Positions 8,182 through 15,512 of a DNA stretch of 64,000 nucleotides are shown in pieces. Position numbers and translations under genes: made by a program. This DNA comes from an uncultured Clostridia bacterium (lineage in GTDB: Bacteria > Bacillota > Clostridia > Oscillospirales > Acutalibacteraceae), in NCBI GenBank assembly GCA_947585745.1, contig CANPXF010000003.1:62001-126000 (forward strand), given 5' to 3'. Under the pieces are notes generated by a model. The model was not told the origin of the DNA. It did no database searches and saw nothing but the letters and a program-made list of their open reading frames with translations. The stretch's first letter is position 1. Each line of letters starts with the position of its first letter.

Positions 8182-9150
8182 ATGAGTAAGAAGAAAATTG
8201 CAGTTTTAACAAGCGGCGGCGACGCTCCGGGTATGAATGCGGCGATAAGAGCCGTTGTGCGCTCCGCTATCGCTAAGGGAATGGATATTTACGGCGTATA
8301 CCGCGGTTATAACGGACTTTTAAACGGCGATGTTGAAAAAATGAATCTTCGCTCGGTTTCCGATATTATCGGCAACGGAGGTACAATGCTCTATACTGCG
8401 AGAAGCGAGGAGTTTAAAACTTTAGAAGGACAGAAAAAGGCGGCTAAGCATTGTCAGGAATTGGGTATTTCAGGCGTTGTTGTTATCGGCGGCGATGGTT
8501 CATTCGCGGGAGCGAGAGCATTGACAAACGCAGGAGTTAACTGTATAGGAGTGCCCGGTACAATTGATAATGATATTGCCTGCTCTGAGTACACAATCGG
8601 TTTTGATACCGCAATGAATACGGCAATTGAAATGATAGATAAAATACGCGATACAGCCCAATCACACGACCGTTGCTCCGTTGTTGAGGTTATGGGACGT
8701 CGATGCGGAGATATTGCTTTGCAGGTTGGAATTGCCTGCGGCGCGACGTCAATTTTGGTTCCCGAAGTTGAGCACGAAATTGAAAGAGACGTTATCTCAA
8801 GAATTGTTGATACCCAGAAAACAGGTAAAAAGCATTTTGTTATTGTCGTTGCCGAGGGCGTCGGCGGAGTTAACGACCTCGCTAAATATGTTGAAAGCCG
8901 TCTTGGAATTGAAACGAGAGCGACGATTCTCGGACACGTTCAGCGTGGAGGCTCTCCAACATTGAGAGATAGAGTTGTTGCCTCTCTTATGGGACATAAG
9001 GCAGTTGATTTGCTCGCGGAAGGCAAGGGCAACAGGGTTGTAGCTATGAAAAACGGTTTGATTGTTGATTACGATATAACCGAGGCGCTTGATATGCCCA
9101 GAGTATTCAATATTGACCTCTATAATATTGCAAAAACAGTTTCTATTTAA
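8182..9150 (+). CDS. pfkA: ATP-dependent 6-phosphofructokinase
   Basis: PfkA phosphorylates fructose 6-phosphate to the 1,6-bisphosphate in glycolysis. The 322-residue length is standard. ATP-site SGGDAPGMN lies at residues 11-19, GGDGSFAGA near residue 103 and the catalytic PGTIDNDI loop near residues 124-131. MGRRCGDIA and a QRGGSPT substrate region are also present. The glycine in GGDGS supports ATP rather than pyrophosphate as donor. GGAGG lies seven bases before the ATG. It is a single-gene unit with its own terminator. Confidence 0.96.
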   Translation: MSKKKIAVLTSGGDAPGMNAAIRAVVRSAIAKGMDIYGVYRGYNGLLNGDVEKMNLRSVSDIIGNGGTMLYTARSEEFKTLEGQKKAAKHCQELGISGVVVIGGDGSFAGARALTNAGVNCIGVPGTIDNDIACSEYTIGFDTAMNTAIEMIDKIRDTAQSHDRCSVVEVMGRRCGDIALQVGIACGATSILVPEVEHEIERDVISRIVDTQKTGKKHFVIVVAEGVGGVNDLAKYVESRLGIETRATILGHVQRGGSPTLRDRVVASLMGHKAVDLLAEGKGNRVVAMKNGLIVDYDITEALDMPRVFNIDLYNIAKTVSI

Positions 9151-9163
9151 TAATAAATTTTCG

Positions 9164-9196
9164 GGCGCAATATATGAAAATATATTGTGCCTTTTT
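9164..9196 (+). terminator. Terminator after pfkA
   Basis: GGCGCAATATA pairs with TATATTGTGCC, with one G-U pair, around a short A-rich loop. TTTTT follows directly. Confidence 0.8.
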
Positions 9197-9206
9197 AGGG
9201 TAAGAT

Positions 9207-10487
9207 ATGGGAAACAAGGATATAATTTATTTTGGAATTACGTTTGAAAAATTTGATATTTTGGATTTTACCGATGATTTTCTTGCTGGAGTCCGTTCAA
9301 ATTTCTTTAAAAGCGGATTTGAAACGCAGTCAAATCGTTGCGTTCAGTATGTAGGCGATGTTGAATATCTTTTCGTTTATAATATGGAAAAGTCTAAACA
9401 GCTTAGCTGGAAGGTTAACAAAAACGGTAATGTATTTCAGAGCTCCGAAAGAGTAAATCCAAATTCATACAGAGTAAACACTTATGATGAAAACGGCAGA
9501 ATTTTTAAGCGACATTATTTTGACAATAATCATATTTGGCTAAAAAGCGAGTATTTAACAGATAATCTGAATAAACCCGAATATATACTTTATCCTTTTG
9601 AGGTAGATGATAATGAAGTCATTGTAAAAATTCACAACACGTCTGATTCGTCTGTTCAGACTTATCTTTATCCCAAAGAATCAATGCCCGAAGACGGAGA
9701 TTATTCCGTTCTTTCTTATACAGACAAAGGATTTTTGTTTTTTAACTCTGTACCGAATAATAAGTTCATTTCAAAGACAGTTATCCGGGATAATTCCGTT
9801 AATAACCTCGGCGGGTTTGAATTTAATTTAGTTGATTTTAATTTAAGCCGAAATTTAAATTCAACCTTTGATATAACTGACGCTGAATATTTAGATTATG
9901 AAAACGGCAAGCCGTATTACAAGGTTACTAACGAGAAATTGAATAATACCTCTTTTGAAAATGAGAGCGATATTGAAGAATTTGACGTTAAGGTTTACGA
10001 AAAAGAAACTGACGCCCCTGACGCTGTAATCGAAAGAAAGGGCGAGAGCTACAAGTATTACGGAGAGCTTGACGAAAATAAGAAACGTACAGGCTATGGA
10101 AGAACCGTAACGGATGAAGGAATTACGGCGTATGAGGGCGGATATTTTGACGATATGAGAAACGGCTTCGGTGCGTTCTATTTCAAAAACGGTAAAATAA
10201 ATTACGTTGGTAATTGGTATAATAACAGGCGTAACGGGTTTGGAGTAGGCTTCAGGGGCTCCGACGGCTCATCTCATATCGGTAAATGGAATAATAATTC
10301 TCCCGAGGGTTTGTCAGCCCGTTTTGATAAAAACGGTAATTTCGTTTTTCTCGGTAACTTTATTGACGGCAAAAAGCAGGGGAAAGGTATTACTGTCGAT
10401 GACGACGGTTCATTTGTTGTATCTGTGTTTAAAGATGACGAGGTTGTTTCGTCTTATAAAATTGATGAACTTTTAGAAAATTTATAA
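9207..10487 (+). CDS. MORN-repeat protein of unknown function
   Basis: The 426-residue soluble protein has no signal peptide or membrane helix. Residues from about 283 to 405 hold about five degenerate MORN repeats with the (Y/F)xGxxxxxxxxGxG pattern (for example YEGGYFDDMRNGFGAFYF). The first 280 residues form a Phe/Tyr/Asn/Asp-rich domain I do not recognise. MORN repeats commonly mediate lipid or protein contacts, but no catalytic domain is visible. It follows the pfkA terminator closely without an obvious promoter. Function is unassigned. Confidence 0.8.
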   Translation: MGNKDIIYFGITFEKFDILDFTDDFLAGVRSNFFKSGFETQSNRCVQYVGDVEYLFVYNMEKSKQLSWKVNKNGNVFQSSERVNPNSYRVNTYDENGRIFKRHYFDNNHIWLKSEYLTDNLNKPEYILYPFEVDDNEVIVKIHNTSDSSVQTYLYPKESMPEDGDYSVLSYTDKGFLFFNSVPNNKFISKTVIRDNSVNNLGGFEFNLVDFNLSRNLNSTFDITDAEYLDYENGKPYYKVTNEKLNNTSFENESDIEEFDVKVYEKETDAPDAVIERKGESYKYYGELDENKKRTGYGRTVTDEGITAYEGGYFDDMRNGFGAFYFKNGKINYVGNWYNNRRNGFGVGFRGSDGSSHIGKWNNNSPEGLSARFDKNGNFVFLGNFIDGKKQGKGITVDDDGSFVVSVFKDDEVVSSYKIDELLENL

Positions 10488-10543
10488 ATTTTGTATATTT
10501 TAAAATTTCGTGTCAATACTATTTACCGTACGAGGTGATTGTA

Positions 10544-10894
10544 TTGAAAAAGTTGATTACAGCTATTATCTTATCAATTGTTGCTGTATTCTCATTTGCA
10601 AGCTGCGGAATGGCTCAGGATGCGGCTGATGAGGCTACTGAAATGATGAACGACGCTTCCGACGGCGTTTCAGAGGCAGTTTCCGACGTTGATGACAACA
10701 ATGACAACAATGATAACAACGGTGACAACGCCGATATGAACGGCAACGAAAGCAAAGCAGATGAAAATGCAGGCAATGTTGATGACAACAAAAGTAATGC
10801 CGATGACAAAGATGACGCCGACGGTGAAGACGGCAGAGTTGATGACAATGACGGCATAATTGATAATGGCGACGACAACAATAGTAATAACTAA
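10544..10894 (+). CDS. Small Asp/Asn-rich putative lipoprotein
   Basis: The 116-residue product starts with a basic N-terminus, a hydrophobic stretch and a lipobox-like FASC, so Cys21 is the probable lipidation site. After a short Ala/Glu-rich helix-like stretch the remaining 75 residues are nearly all Asp, Asn, Gly, Glu, Ala and Lys in irregular DDNN repeats. This would be an acidic, disordered outer-surface tail, possibly calcium binding by composition. TTG 10544 is preferred as start because GAGGTG lies upstream; the track's GTG 10535 is inside that site. The GAT/GAC-AAC repeats could vary in number by slippage. Function unknown. Confidence 0.65.
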   Translation: MKKLITAIILSIVAVFSFASCGMAQDAADEATEMMNDASDGVSEAVSDVDDNNDNNDNNGDNADMNGNESKADENAGNVDDNKSNADDKDDADGEDGRVDDNDGIIDNGDDNNSNN

Positions 10895-10895
10895 A

Positions 10896-10925
10896 AAACA
10901 GCAAGCTTTACGCTTGCTGTTTTAC
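10896..10925 (+). terminator. Terminator after the lipoprotein gene
   Basis: AAACAGCAAGC and GCTTGCTGTTT form a stem with loop TTTAC. A T-rich stretch follows. The A-rich 5' side may also help end sigE transcription from the other strand. Confidence 0.85.
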
Positions 10926-10958
10926 TTTTATATATTTACATACTTTAAAATTAATTTA

Positions 10959-11660
10959 TTAAACTATTTTTTCTAAATCCCTTTTCAGCCTTTTAATTAT
11001 CTTTTTTTCAAGTCTTGAAATATATGATTGTGAAATTCCAAGATAATCGGCTACCTCCTTTTGCGTGTGTTCTTCTTTGCCGTTAAGTCCGAATCTCAAT
11101 TCCATAATAAGGCATTCTCTCTCATTTAAATTTGATACCGCATTCAAAAGCTGATTACATTCAAGCTCCGTTTCAATATCACGGTTAATTATATCGGGGT
11201 CTGAGCCGAGAACATCGCACAGCAAAAGCTCGTTTCCGTCCCAGTCGGTGTTGAGAGGCTCGTCAATGCTTATCTCATTTTTGAGTTGACTGCTTTTTCT
11301 TAAAAACATAAGGATTTCATTCTCGATACATCTTGATGCGTAAGTAGCAAGCTTTATGTTTTTTTCGGGATTAAATGTGTTGACCGCTTTAATAAGCCCG
11401 ATTGTGCCGATTGAGATTAAATCTTCAATATTAGCGCCCGCTGTTTCAAACCTTTTCGCTATATATACGACAAGCCTTAAATTATGTACGATAAGCTTTT
11501 CTTTATAGCTTTCGTCACCGTTTTTAATGTGATTGATAACGTCTGTTTCTTCTTCCTTGGTCAATGGAGGCGGGAGAGTATCGCTTCCGCCGATATAAAA
11601 TACCTGATTATCGTTAATAAATAATCGTAATATTTTTTCTTTAATATCTTTTAGCGTCAT
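10959..11660 (-). CDS. sigE: Sporulation sigma factor SigE (pro-sigma-E)
   Basis: The 233-residue sigma-70 family protein directs early mother-cell transcription during sporulation. The N-terminus has the SigE hallmark [12 protein letters not shown]. By alignment with Bacillus the pro-peptide would be cut near Tyr22-Ile23. Region 2 ([40 protein letters not shown]) and region 4 with helix-turn-helix ([20 protein letters not shown]) are complete. It starts four bases after the spoIIGA stop, so both are one operon. Confidence 0.96.
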   Translation of the reverse strand: MTLKDIKEKILRLFINDNQVFYIGGSDTLPPPLTKEEETDVINHIKNGDESYKEKLIVHNLRLVVYIAKRFETAGANIEDLISIGTIGLIKAVNTFNPEKNIKLATYASRCIENEILMFLRKSSQLKNEISIDEPLNTDWDGNELLLCDVLGSDPDIINRDIETELECNQLLNAVSNLNERECLIMELRFGLNGKEEHTQKEVADYLGISQSYISRLEKKIIKRLKRDLEKIV

Positions 11661-11664
11661 AAAA

Positions 11665-12465
11665 TCAATCCTTTACAATGTTCTGCGGGATTAAACCTTT
11701 TATTTCATATTTAAAAATACCGTCGCAAATCCCGATATATATTTCTTCGTTAACTTTTTTATCATCAATGAAAATTTCATCTGCTTTAAATCCGTATATT
11801 ATACCGTTCCCGCCCAGACTGTCAAACGGAATAACTCTCATAGTTTTTTCGTCTGTTTTTAAATTTTCAAGCTCGCTTTTTTCCGCTATTATTACGCTGG
11901 CTCCCGAAAACGGTTCTTTAACGTTGCAACCGCTGTCAGTTTTGCATTTTATATTATATTCTTTGTTATTATGCAGAATTTTAACTTTATGTATTAAACT
12001 CGAACCCGTATGGTTTTTATATAGCTTTTTAAATAGAAAAAGTATTACATAAATTACAAATGTTAAGATAATAAGCAACAATGGAGATACGTTAAAATAA
12101 ACTGCATTATTTATTATTATCATACCGTTTGGAAAAAAGGCGAGATAAATAAATATCATCGCGCCCGTATATAACAATGAAACTATGACGAGCGTTGCCG
12201 AGGTTTTAAGAAAGAGATTTTTGTTTTTATATCCAAAGCAGATTAATGTCAGCGCCAAGGATAAAATAATGTCGACCATAAAATTTACAGGGAATTGATT
12301 AAACGGCAAAAAAGCGGTAAAGCTAAATATAGCTCCTAAAAAGGCGGATAACAAAAGCCTTGTATATTTTATATTTGCGTGTATAATTCTTTTAACACAT
12401 AATAACAGTACAAAATCCTCAAACATATTTATAAAGAAAAATACATCTGCATAAATTGTATGCAA
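11665..12465 (-). CDS. spoIIGA: Sigma-E processing peptidase SpoIIGA
   Basis: The 266-residue protein has about five N-terminal membrane helices and a C-terminal cytosolic aspartic-protease-like domain. TDSGCNV near residue 177 supplies the catalytic Asp. It cleaves pro-SigE when activated by SpoIIR from the forespore. I place the start at TTG 12465, giving [19 protein letters not shown] lies seven bases upstream, while the track start at 12483 would overlap the likely -10 element. It is followed at once by sigE, the usual spoIIG order. Confidence 0.9.
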   Translation of the reverse strand: MHTIYADVFFFINMFEDFVLLLCVKRIIHANIKYTRLLLSAFLGAIFSFTAFLPFNQFPVNFMVDIILSLALTLICFGYKNKNLFLKTSATLVIVSLLYTGAMIFIYLAFFPNGMIIINNAVYFNVSPLLLIILTFVIYVILFLFKKLYKNHTGSSLIHKVKILHNNKEYNIKCKTDSGCNVKEPFSGASVIIAEKSELENLKTDEKTMRVIPFDSLGGNGIIYGFKADEIFIDDKKVNEEIYIGICDGIFKYEIKGLIPQNIVKD

Positions 12466-12485
12466 CTTAATCACCCTTTGCAAAT

Positions 12486-12518
12486 ATTATCTCACTGACA
12501 AATTGTAAAGTGTGTCAC
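12486..12518 (-). promoter_or_regulatory. Possible spoIIG-type promoter with long spacer
   Basis: Read on the minus strand, GTGACA (12513-12518) and GATAAT (12486-12491) each match the SigA consensus at five of six positions but are 21 bases apart. The Bacillus spoIIG promoter, activated by Spo0A-P, is known for a similarly stretched 22-base spacer. TTTGTCAG in between is a partial match to the 0A box TTGTCGAA. The assignment is an analogy. Confidence 0.45.
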
Positions 12519-12534
12519 AAAAAGGGAGAGCAAA

Positions 12535-12621
12535 ATGTTTCTTAATGTCATTTTAGGAGTATTTATAGGCGCCTTTATCGGCGCAGGCACGATGTCAATG
12601 TATAATTATTTCAGGAGGTAA
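12535..12621 (+). CDS. Tiny single-pass membrane protein, 28 residues
   Basis: ATG 12535 follows AGGGAGAG at a good distance and opens a 28-codon frame that is not in the ORF track. The product is one Gly-rich hydrophobic helix (VILGVFIGAFIGAG) ending YFRR. Its composition and length recall tiny DUF3789-like membrane peptides, but I cannot confirm membership. Its stop overlaps the AGGAGG that serves the next small gene, so the two would be translated together. Confidence 0.5.
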   Translation: MFLNVILGVFIGAFIGAGTMSMYNYFRR

Positions 12622-12624
12622 ATT

Positions 12625-12780
12625 ATGAAAGAGAAAAATGATGAAGTAAAGAAAAAGGCAGGAAAAACAGGCAAGAGCGCAGTTGAGCTTATTAATGAAA
12701 TTGTAGACAGAGCCCACGACTTTGCCGAGGATAAGCTTGATAAGCTTGAAAGTAAATTTAATGATTTAACAGTTGATTAA
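12625..12780 (+). CDS. Small charged helical protein, 51 residues
   Basis: AGGAGG lies directly before the ATG, and the 51-codon frame is closed by a strong terminator. The product is rich in Lys, Glu and Asp and looks like one long amphipathic helix (GKSAVELINEIVDRAHDFAEDKLDKLE). There is no signal peptide or known domain. It forms a two-gene unit with the 28-residue membrane peptide, divergent from spoIIGA. Function unknown. Confidence 0.55.
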   Translation: MKEKNDEVKKKAGKTGKSAVELINEIVDRAHDFAEDKLDKLESKFNDLTVD

Positions 12781-12784
12781 AAAA

Positions 12785-12815
12785 GCGTATGCACAAACTG
12801 TGCATACGCTTTTTT
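12785..12815 (+). terminator. Strong terminator after the two small genes
   Basis: GCGTATGCACA and TGTGCATACGC form a perfect 11-base stem with loop AAC, followed by six T. A terminator of this quality supports 12535-12780 being a real transcription unit. Confidence 0.9.
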
Positions 12816-12835
12816 AAGAAAATTATTTGTTTAAT

Positions 12836-12988
12836 ATAGAGGAAGAAAGGTTTGGGGGATATGGATTTCAGAGAGGGACTGCAATGTTTGCGTAAATATA
12901 AAAGCAGAACCTGTCCTCTTTATCCAAAGTGAGATAGAGGAAGAAAGGCTTGGGGGATATGGATTTCAGAAAGGGACTGCAATGTCTG
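12836..12988. repeat. Pair of 55-base direct repeats, period 98
   Basis: Copy 1 (12836-12890) and copy 2 (12934-12988) share a 55-base block with only three mismatches, beginning ATAGAGGAAGAAAGG and including GGGGGATATGGATTTCAG and GGGACTGCAATG. Partial similarity continues for about 13 bases with a one-base shift. The copies lie between the preceding terminator and the end of degV. No convincing gene covers them. Spacer sequence CCTCTTTATC can pair weakly with GATAGAGG of copy 2. Confidence 0.8.
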
Positions 12989-13007
12989 ACGTGGATATAT
13001 AAAAAAA

Positions 13008-13895
13008 TTACATTTGGAGATTTCTTTCCCCTGTAAAGGCCAAAGCCAACATTCCGCAACCCACGTGAGTTCCGATTATAGGTCCGATATCAAAGATTAA
13101 AGCGTCTTTAACCATTGGCTTAACTCTTTTTCTTAATTCTTTTGCGCCCTCAATGTTGTCCGCGTGTCCAACAATCACGGTTTGATTTTTGTAGTCAAAT
13201 CCATCTCTCTGCATTTTTTTAATAAGAGCGTCATAAATATTATTAGCGCCTCTTACTTTTCCGACGTTTATAAGCTTTCCGTCGTTGTCAAGGCTTATTA
13301 TAGGTCTGATTTGTAATGCCTTCGCAAATGTAGCCGTAAAAGATGAAATTCGTCCGCCTCTTTTAAGGTGTTCAATATCTTCAACAATAAACCAGTGGCA
13401 TACGTGCATTTTGAGGTCTTCTGTATATTTTGCAAGCTCCTCCAAATCGGGCTTATCGTTTTTGAATTTATTTGCGACATAATACATAAGCAAACCTTGT
13501 CCTACAGAAGCGCATTTTGAATCAAGAATAGTTATACTGCGGTCGGGATATTTTTCAAGCAAATCTCTTTTTGCAATTCTGCTTGTATTAAAGGTTCCGC
13601 TTAAACCTGAAGTAAAGCAGATGTAAAGAATATCCTTTCCCTCTTTTAAAAACGGTTCAAAAAATTCCAAATAAGAATTATAACTAATCTGTGTTGTTTG
13701 TGACATAATGCCGTTTTTTAAATTTGAATAAAATGTTTTCAAACTCATTTCTCTGCAATCAAGATAGTGGTTGTAGACCTTTTCCTGCATAAGAAATGCC
13801 AAAGGCATAACCTCTAAGTTGCATTTTTTCGCAAAGTCAGCAGGCAAATCGCAGGTTGAGTCGGTCATAAGTATATATTCTCCGTATTTACTCAT
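13008..13895 (-). CDS. DegV family fatty-acid-binding protein
   Basis: The 295-residue cytosolic protein has the DegV fold. The conserved TDSTCDLPADF near residue 12, the FTSGLSGTFNT segment near residue 90 and GHVGCGMLAL near the end match the family. Members (FakB) present fatty acids to the kinase FakA for phospholipid synthesis. No fakA is nearby, so the substrate link is by family only. GGAGG precedes ATG 13895, which is preferred to the track's 13922. Confidence 0.88.
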   Translation of the reverse strand: MSKYGEYILMTDSTCDLPADFAKKCNLEVMPLAFLMQEKVYNHYLDCREMSLKTFYSNLKNGIMSQTTQISYNSYLEFFEPFLKEGKDILYICFTSGLSGTFNTSRIAKRDLLEKYPDRSITILDSKCASVGQGLLMYYVANKFKNDKPDLEELAKYTEDLKMHVCHWFIVEDIEHLKRGGRISSFTATFAKALQIRPIISLDNDGKLINVGKVRGANNIYDALIKKMQRDGFDYKNQTVIVGHADNIEGAKELRKRVKPMVKDALIFDIGPIIGTHVGCGMLALAFTGERNLQM

Positions 13896-13924
13896 AAGAA
13901 CCTCCAAAGTATAAATATACATAA

Positions 13925-13953
13925 ATTATAATAAATCGAAAAATAAATGTCAA
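13925..13953 (-). promoter_or_regulatory. Consensus SigA promoter for degV
   Basis: On the minus strand TTGACA (13948-13953) and TATAAT (13925-13930) are both perfect and 17 bases apart. The degV start lies 30 bases downstream. Confidence 0.85.
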
Positions 13954-13969
13954 TAAAGGGGTGTAGATT

Positions 13970-14257
13970 TTGAATTGCAGATTAGTGGAGCTTAGAAATA
14001 AAGAAGTCATAAGCTGTGATAACGGTTGCAGAATAGGGTGTGTTGACGATTTGGAGGTTGATACGTCAAACGCAAGGGTGAGAGCGATTGTCATATACGG
14101 CAGGCTTAAATGCTTCGGGCTATTGGGAAGAAAAGAAGATTGCGTTATTCCGTGGGAAAATATCGAGCTTATCGGAGAGGACACGATTCTTGTTAAATTT
14201 AAAGTTGACCGTCCTAAAAAGCATAGAAAGAAAGGAGGATTTTTAAAATATATTTAA
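13970..14257 (+). CDS. YlmC/YmxH family sporulation protein (PRC-barrel)
   Basis: The 95-residue protein is a PRC-barrel domain of the YlmC/YmxH family: CRLVELRNKEVISCDNG at the start, then GCVDDLEVD and the KEDCVIPWENIELIGEDTILV signature. Family members are associated with sporulation in Bacilli and Clostridia but have no established biochemical role. The TTG start at 13970 follows AAAGGGGTG. It is divergent from degV. Confidence 0.85.
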   Translation: MNCRLVELRNKEVISCDNGCRIGCVDDLEVDTSNARVRAIVIYGRLKCFGLLGRKEDCVIPWENIELIGEDTILVKFKVDRPKKHRKKGGFLKYI

Positions 14258-14280
14258 AAAACAGCTTTTCTACCTGTTTT
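14257..14280 (+). terminator. Weak hairpin after ylmC-like gene
   Basis: AAAAACAG and CTGTTTT can pair across a nine-base loop just after the stop codon. The stem is short and AT-rich, so this is a tentative terminator. Confidence 0.35.
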
Positions 14281-14525
14281 AAAAAACTTTTTAATGTGTT
14301 TAATTTATTTTGTTAATTTTTTACAACAGTATTTTCATTTAAAAGAAATACAGTTACAGGAATTTTACTAAATGTCAGTATTGTAACCGTATTCAGGGGT
14401 ATAGGGATTTGCAATTTTTAAAAATTTATGTTTAAATGTCGTCGAAATGAAATTGTGTGAACAAAAAAATTAAGACGACTAAAGATGCGCGGTCAATTAC
14501 AGCGTGTTCGATAGGAGGAATAGTT

Positions 14526-15317
14526 TTGAGAAGTTCAAATTACAACCATTCAAAAAATACCCCTGAAAGAAAGATGTACAAGTACGCGAAGCCGAGAAAG
14601 AAAATCAAGAGAATTTCAAAGCTAAGCTCAATTATAGTTTCGGCTTTTATAGTTTTCGGCGTCGTTATTATTCCGAGTGTTACATACATTCAGGATGTTG
14701 AGGCTGTTACAGAAATAAGAAATTATATTGTTGATGTCACAGAATGTTTAACAACTCAGAGTGATAATAATAAGTCTGAAGAAGCTGTTGCAGAAAAAAA
14801 TACCGACGAAACACAGAAGCCGACAAAGCCTGTGAAACCTGAAATGAGTAAGTCTGTTAAAAACGAAGATAATGACTCGAACGACGGCGAAGCGGATAAA
14901 ACAGAAGACGAAAGTCTTGTCGATTCCGAAAAGACAGACAAGTCTTATGAACCAAAGCATATTTCTTTATCATCATACGACAGAGAAAAGCTTGAAAGAC
15001 TTGTTATGGGTGAGGCAGGCGGACTTGGCTACACAGGCGCGGCGCTTGTAGCGCAAACAATCCGCGATACTATGGAACTTGAAAATACAAGCTCTATTGA
15101 TTATATTATAAATTCATATCAGTACGAAGGAAGTACAGAGGGAGAGGCCACAAATGATGTAAAAAATGCCGTTTCATACATATTTGACGAGGACGGCTAC
15201 GTTGTAAGGCACAGAATACTTTACTTCTATGCGTCGGATATAGTTAAAAGTGAATGGCACGAAACTCAGCAGTTTATAACATCCTGCGGTAGCGAAAGAT
15301 TTTTTGACCGCTGGTAA
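14526..15317 (+). CDS. SleB-like cell wall hydrolase
   Basis: The 263-residue protein has a basic cytoplasmic N-terminus, one membrane or signal helix (about residues 34-55, LSSIIVSAFIVFGVVIIPSV), a charged Lys/Glu/Asp linker of about 90 residues and a C-terminal Hydrolase_2 (SleB) domain. That domain starts at about residue 150 with YDREKLERLVMGEAGG. The Glu of MGEAGG matches the catalytic position of SleB lytic transglycosylases. The TTG at 14526 is preferred over the track's GTG 14457 because AGGAGG lies seven bases upstream. A role in spore cortex or sporulation peptidoglycan turnover is likely by family. Confidence 0.75.
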   Translation: MRSSNYNHSKNTPERKMYKYAKPRKKIKRISKLSSIIVSAFIVFGVVIIPSVTYIQDVEAVTEIRNYIVDVTECLTTQSDNNKSEEAVAEKNTDETQKPTKPVKPEMSKSVKNEDNDSNDGEADKTEDESLVDSEKTDKSYEPKHISLSSYDREKLERLVMGEAGGLGYTGAALVAQTIRDTMELENTSSIDYIINSYQYEGSTEGEATNDVKNAVSYIFDEDGYVVRHRILYFYASDIVKSEWHETQQFITSCGSERFFDRW

Positions 15318-15344
15318 AATATAATAGAAATCAAATAGAAATAA

Positions 15345-15379
15345 AAATCAGGTATTATCAAAAAATACTTGATTTTTTT
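15345..15379 (+). terminator. Terminator after the SleB-like gene
   Basis: AAATCAGGTATT pairs with AATACTTGATTT, with one G-U pair, over a seven-base A-rich loop, and TTTTTTT follows. Its 3' arm supplies the -35 element of the rpsB promoter. Confidence 0.85.
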
Positions 15380-15396
15380 CTATTTTATGGTATAAT
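15369..15396 (+). promoter_or_regulatory. SigA-type promoter for rpsB-tsf
   Basis: TTGATT (15369-15374) and a perfect TATAAT (15391-15396) are 16 bases apart. The -35 lies within the preceding terminator stem. Transcription would begin near 15403, giving a leader of about 110 bases. Confidence 0.7.
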
Positions 15397-15403
15397 ATAT
15401 AGG

Positions 15404-15500
15404 CATTTCGCACGTTTGAGCCTATCGGTGAGGTGTACGGAAAGGATACATTCCGTAAAATATCCGATAAAATCAAGGCTCGGCGGAGGTTTAACCTAAG
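15404..15500 (+). promoter_or_regulatory. Structured rpsB (S2) leader RNA
   Basis: Three nested stems are visible: GAGCCT (15418) with AGGCTC (15476), TATCGG (15423) with CCGATA (15464), and TACGGAA (15436) with TTCCGTA (15451). Firmicute rpsB genes are known to carry S2-binding autoregulatory leaders, and this position and fold are consistent with one. I infer the class from context and did not run a covariance model. Confidence 0.65.
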
Positions 15501-15512
15501 GAGGAATTTATT

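Noticed and set aside
10615-10904. Minus-strand ORFs of 88 and 89 residues, Ser/Leu-rich and Cys/His-rich
   Set aside because: They are exact antisense shadows of the Asp/Asn repeat tract of the lipoprotein gene, with no ribosome binding site.
12836-12988. CRISPR array
   Set aside because: There are only two 55-base units, imperfect, with no dyad at the ends and no cas genes nearby.
12868-13059. Minus-strand 63-residue ORF across the direct repeat and degV end
   Set aside because: It has no ribosome binding site, runs out of degV in another frame and spans the repeat without keeping the second copy in frame.
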